Assembly: GCA_964552655.1 (NCBI GenBank)
Contig: CAZKHG010000007.1
Span: 1-64,000, forward strand
Origin: CAZKHG01 sp964552655
Lineage (GTDB): Bacteria; Bacteroidota; Bacteroidia; Bacteroidales; Tenuifilaceae
DNA: 64,000 bases
Reading direction: 5' to 3'
Below the pieces are notes generated by a model that ran no database searches, was not told the origin of the DNA, and worked only from the letters and a program-made list of their open reading frames with translations. Shown one piece after another: positions 61,638-64,000 of the stretch (the stretch's first letter is position 1; each line of letters opens with the position of its first letter). The translations under genes and the position numbers were made by a program.

Positions 61638-62780
61638 GTGAATCTGATTATCTCTATCTCAACCTACTACGAATTAGCGCTTGCTTCCATCCTTTTGGTA
61701 ACCTTTCTGATTCAACTTTTTTACTACTTTGGTTTTTTTATAAAGATACCGTTATATAAGAAGCCCGTTAGTTCTGAAAATAAGAAAGTTATTCCGCTTT
61801 CGGTTGTTATCTGTGCAAGGGATGAGGAAGAAAACCTGAGCAAATTTTTGCCAACCATTTTAGAACAGGATTATCCTGATTTTGAGGTGATCGTCGTTAA
61901 CGATTGCTCGTCCGATAATTCAGAACTAGTCCTGAATAAGTTTGTAAAAGAGTATTCCCGGTTAAGAGTTACCACCATTAAGCAGGATGAAAAATTCTCA
62001 CACAACAAAAAATTGGCGCTTACAGTTGGGATAAAAGCGGCCAGGTACGATTGGCTGGTACTTACTGATGCTGATTGTAAACCCGAAACCAACCAATGGC
62101 TTAGCACAGTAGCATCAAACTTTGATGACAAAACAGAAATCGTTCTTGGCTATGGCGGTTTTTTTGAAGAAAAGGGGTTTTTAAACAGGTTGATCAGGTT
62201 TGATGGCCTTTTTATTGCTATGCATTACCTTGGATTTGCACTCTCCGGGAAACCCTATATGGGAGTAGGGAGAAATATGGCCTACCGAAAAGAATTGTTT
62301 TTCGGAAACAAAGGTTTTGCATCTCATGCCCACCTCGCTTCCGGCGATGATGACCTGTTTATCAATGAAGTGGCAACATCAAAAAACACCCGGGTTGAAT
62401 TCCGGTATGATGCCCATGTTCGAACAATCGCCCGCAAATCATTTAACCGCTGGGTTACCCAAAAAAGCAGGCATATTACTACCGGTTCAAAATATAAGTT
62501 TTCATCAAAATTTCTGTTAGGCAGTGAGATAGCCTCGCGTTTCCTTTTCTACGGATCGGCTATAACCCTTGCAATAATGCAATTCTTTCCCTGGGTTGTA
62601 TTAGCTTTATTTGTTGCCAGATGGCTCATTCAGCTATCAATAATAAAAGCCGTAATGAACCGTTTGAACGAAAAGAAAATATTGTTAATTTTACTTGTTT
62701 ATGATTTCTTTTCGCTGTTCTTTTATGGAGCAATTGCAATTATCAACCGATTTAGAGCAAATAAATCCCGATGGAAATAA
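61638..62780 (+). CDS. Membrane-anchored family 2 glycosyltransferase
   Basis: The 380-aa protein starts at GTG 61638. A TM segment (about 10-35) precedes a GT-A domain (SVVICARDEEENLSKFLPTIL; VVNDCSSDNS; DxD in LVLTDADCKP), a GDDDLFINE acceptor motif near 235, a late QKSRHITTG like the QxxRW helix of processive synthases, and two or three C-terminal TM helices. The plan suggests lipid-linked or polysaccharide glycosyl transfer at the inner membrane. It overlaps the next gene by 10 bp. Confidence 0.85.
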   Translation: MNLIISISTYYELALASILLVTFLIQLFYYFGFFIKIPLYKKPVSSENKKVIPLSVVICARDEEENLSKFLPTILEQDYPDFEVIVVNDCSSDNSELVLNKFVKEYSRLRVTTIKQDEKFSHNKKLALTVGIKAARYDWLVLTDADCKPETNQWLSTVASNFDDKTEIVLGYGGFFEEKGFLNRLIRFDGLFIAMHYLGFALSGKPYMGVGRNMAYRKELFFGNKGFASHAHLASGDDDLFINEVATSKNTRVEFRYDAHVRTIARKSFNRWVTQKSRHITTGSKYKFSSKFLLGSEIASRFLFYGSAITLAIMQFFPWVVLALFVARWLIQLSIIKAVMNRLNEKKILLILLVYDFFSLFFYGAIAIINRFRANKSRWK

Positions 62781-63382
62781 GTCCCAACCTATCTGAAAAA
62801 GCCAAATATGATCTTGTTTTGGTAGAACAAGCCATGAATGGCGATCAGAAAGCTTTTGCCGTGCTGCACGACAGGTACCGGGATGCCATTTACTATATGC
62901 TCCTGAAAATGGTTAATAACAGAAGCGATGCCGAGGATTTAACCATTGAGGCATTTGGCAAAGCATTTAAGAGCATACAACAATATACACCAAATTTCGC
63001 TTTCAGCACCTGGCTGTTCAAGATTGCCACCAATAACTGCATCGACTTTATACGGAAGAAAAAAGCCAACATTATTTCCATTGATCAGTCCAGCGAGGAC
63101 TCTGAAGGAGTTTCCAACTCACCAACAGCAAACCTTCAGTCCAGCCACCCCGACCCTGAAGAGAAATTAATTAAAGAACAGAATATCAAGCTTATACAAG
63201 AAATAGTTGGTAACCTTAAACCCCGTTACCGGAAACTTATTGAGCTTAGGTATTTTAAAGAGTACTCCTACGAGGAGATAGCAGATGAGCTTAAACTCCC
63301 CATTGGTACCGTCAAAGCACAGCTATTCAGAGCGCGCGAACTTCTTTACGATATTCTTAAAAACAGCCCACACCAGCCCTGA
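62771..63382 (+). CDS. RNA polymerase sigma factor, ECF/RpoE type
   Basis: The 203-aa sigma factor has region 2 (about 20-95; DAEDLTIEAFGKAFKSIQQY, FSTWLFKIATNNCIDFIRKKK) and region 4 (about 140-195; RYRKLIELRYFKEYSYEEIADEL, IGTVKAQLFRARELL), with a longer acidic Ser-rich linker between than in the sigma factor at 5998. Its ATG lies inside the last codons of the glycosyltransferase gene (10-bp overlap), so it depends on that transcript. No anti-sigma gene follows; rsmG starts 4 bp downstream. Confidence 0.92.
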   Translation: MEISPNLSEKAKYDLVLVEQAMNGDQKAFAVLHDRYRDAIYYMLLKMVNNRSDAEDLTIEAFGKAFKSIQQYTPNFAFSTWLFKIATNNCIDFIRKKKANIISIDQSSEDSEGVSNSPTANLQSSHPDPEEKLIKEQNIKLIQEIVGNLKPRYRKLIELRYFKEYSYEEIADELKLPIGTVKAQLFRARELLYDILKNSPHQP

Positions 63383-63386
63383 AAAA

Positions 63387-64000
63387 ATGGAAGTCATTAG
63401 CAGCTATTTTCCCGAACTGACTGCCATCCAGCGAAATCAATTTGAACAGCTGGATGACCTTTATAAAGACTGGAACTCAAAAATCAACCTTATTTCAAGA
63501 AAAGATATTGACAACCTTTATGTTCATCATGTTTTACACTCGCTGGCCATTGCCAGGGTAATCTCGTTTGTAAAAGGCACAAGTATTTTGGATGTTGGAA
63601 CGGGGGGTGGCTTTCCTGGAATCCCGCTGGCTATTCTCTTTCCAGATTGCCAATTCACTCTTGTAGATTCAGTTGGGAAAAAGATAAACGTAGCTGCCGA
63701 TGTGGCTAAAACCATTGGGCTAAAAAATGTTATCGCCTTTAAAACCCGTGCCGAAGAGATGAATGGCAACTTCGATTTTGCCATCAGCCGTGCTGTCGCC
63801 CCGCTGCCTACCTTGTTGAACTGGTCCAAAAAATCGGTCAGGCCAGGAGGGTTCAACAATCTTCCCAACGGGTTTATTTGCCTGAAAGGTGGTAATATTG
63901 CCGAGGAGCTGAAACCTTTCCGAAAAAATTTGCAAAAATGGAATATCTCCGAATTCTTTCAGGAGCCTTATTTTGAGGAGAAATATGTAATTTTTATTCC
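63387..64000 (+). CDS. rsmG: 16S rRNA G527 N7-methyltransferase, 3' end beyond the window
   Basis: The frame opens at ATG 63387, 4 bp after the sigma factor stop, and runs off the right edge with 204 codons and no stop; family members are about 205-215 aa, so only the last few residues are missing. Seen are NLISRKDIDNLYVHHVLHSL, the SAM motif ILDVGTGGGFPGIPLAI, VDSVGKKINVA and the SRAVAPLP segment with the conserved Arg. It methylates N7 of G527 in 16S rRNA. Confidence 0.95.
   Translation, partial: MEVISSYFPELTAIQRNQFEQLDDLYKDWNSKINLISRKDIDNLYVHHVLHSLAIARVISFVKGTSILDVGTGGGFPGIPLAILFPDCQFTLVDSVGKKINVAADVAKTIGLKNVIAFKTRAEEMNGNFDFAISRAVAPLPTLLNWSKKSVRPGGFNNLPNGFICLKGGNIAEELKPFRKNLQKWNISEFFQEPYFEEKYVIFI

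Overview
The window looks like chromosomal DNA of a member of the Bacteroidota, probably a Bacteroidales/Marinilabiliales-type relative. The reasons are a fused SecDF, an RluB with a long charged N-terminal extension, TIGR02757 and DUF1573 proteins, a Tgt without the usual zinc cysteines, poor Shine-Dalgarno signals, and repeated exact matches to the Bacteroidota -7 promoter box TAnnTTTG just upstream of genes. I saw no rRNA, tRNA, CRISPR array, insertion sequence or prophage. Species cannot be named from this sequence alone.

Layout. 1-2.3 kb is the end of a type I restriction-modification locus (hsdM plus an ORF6N-domain gene cut by the left edge), decorated with a family of 17-bp palindromes. 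2.6-7.6 kb holds a c-heme-type sensor protein, a malate/lactate dehydrogenase-family enzyme, and a B12-binding MerR regulator next to an ECF sigma factor. 7.8-24.2 kb is mostly core: an orphan multi-span histidine kinase, valS, a guanidinium-type SMR exporter with a nitroreductase, two envelope lipoproteins, an amino-acid permease, a PIG-V-like membrane protein, DUF1573, an aminotransferase and a NamZ-type muramidase. 24.3-27 kb has RNase H1 behind a heptanucleotide repeat, then an AT-rich gene-poor stretch and an AAA_14/DUF4143 ATPase, the most accessory-looking part of the window.

27-32.9 kb (minus strand) is a run of five CoA-ester genes: crotonase, 3-hydroxyacyl-CoA dehydrogenase, thiolase, acyl-CoA dehydrogenase and a glutaryl-CoA dehydrogenase-like enzyme. 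Together they could take glutaryl-CoA through crotonyl-CoA to two acetyl-CoA. 33-36.7 kb carries trmN6, a TIGR02757 gene and lolD, divergent from glmM. 36.9-41.4 kb is a three-gene efflux operon (adaptor, MacB-like permease, TolC-like channel) with no ATPase of its own, convergent with a two-component pair. 44.5-52.7 kb is core export and ribosome biology: secDF, tatA, rluB, era, der. 52.9-56.2 kb holds a glycosyltransferase, rmuC and a MntA/HepT toxin-antitoxin pair whose toxin gene is broken. 56.3-64 kb holds an M1 peptidase, a membrane protein, an LptF/G permease coupled to tgt, a glycosyltransferase overlapping a sigma factor, and rsmG cut by the right edge.

The most unusual signals are non-coding or repeat-based. 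They are (1) the GGTCGCAA-T-TTGCGACC palindromes lying both inside the ORF6N reading frame and in the hsdM-ORF6N gap, (2) CTTTAWM heptanucleotide tandem repeats running up to the start codons of two unrelated genes (rnhA and der), (3) five TCTAAATA boxes around the MerR/sigma pair, and (4) the double-lesion hepT. I found no wholly new multi-gene system that I can support.
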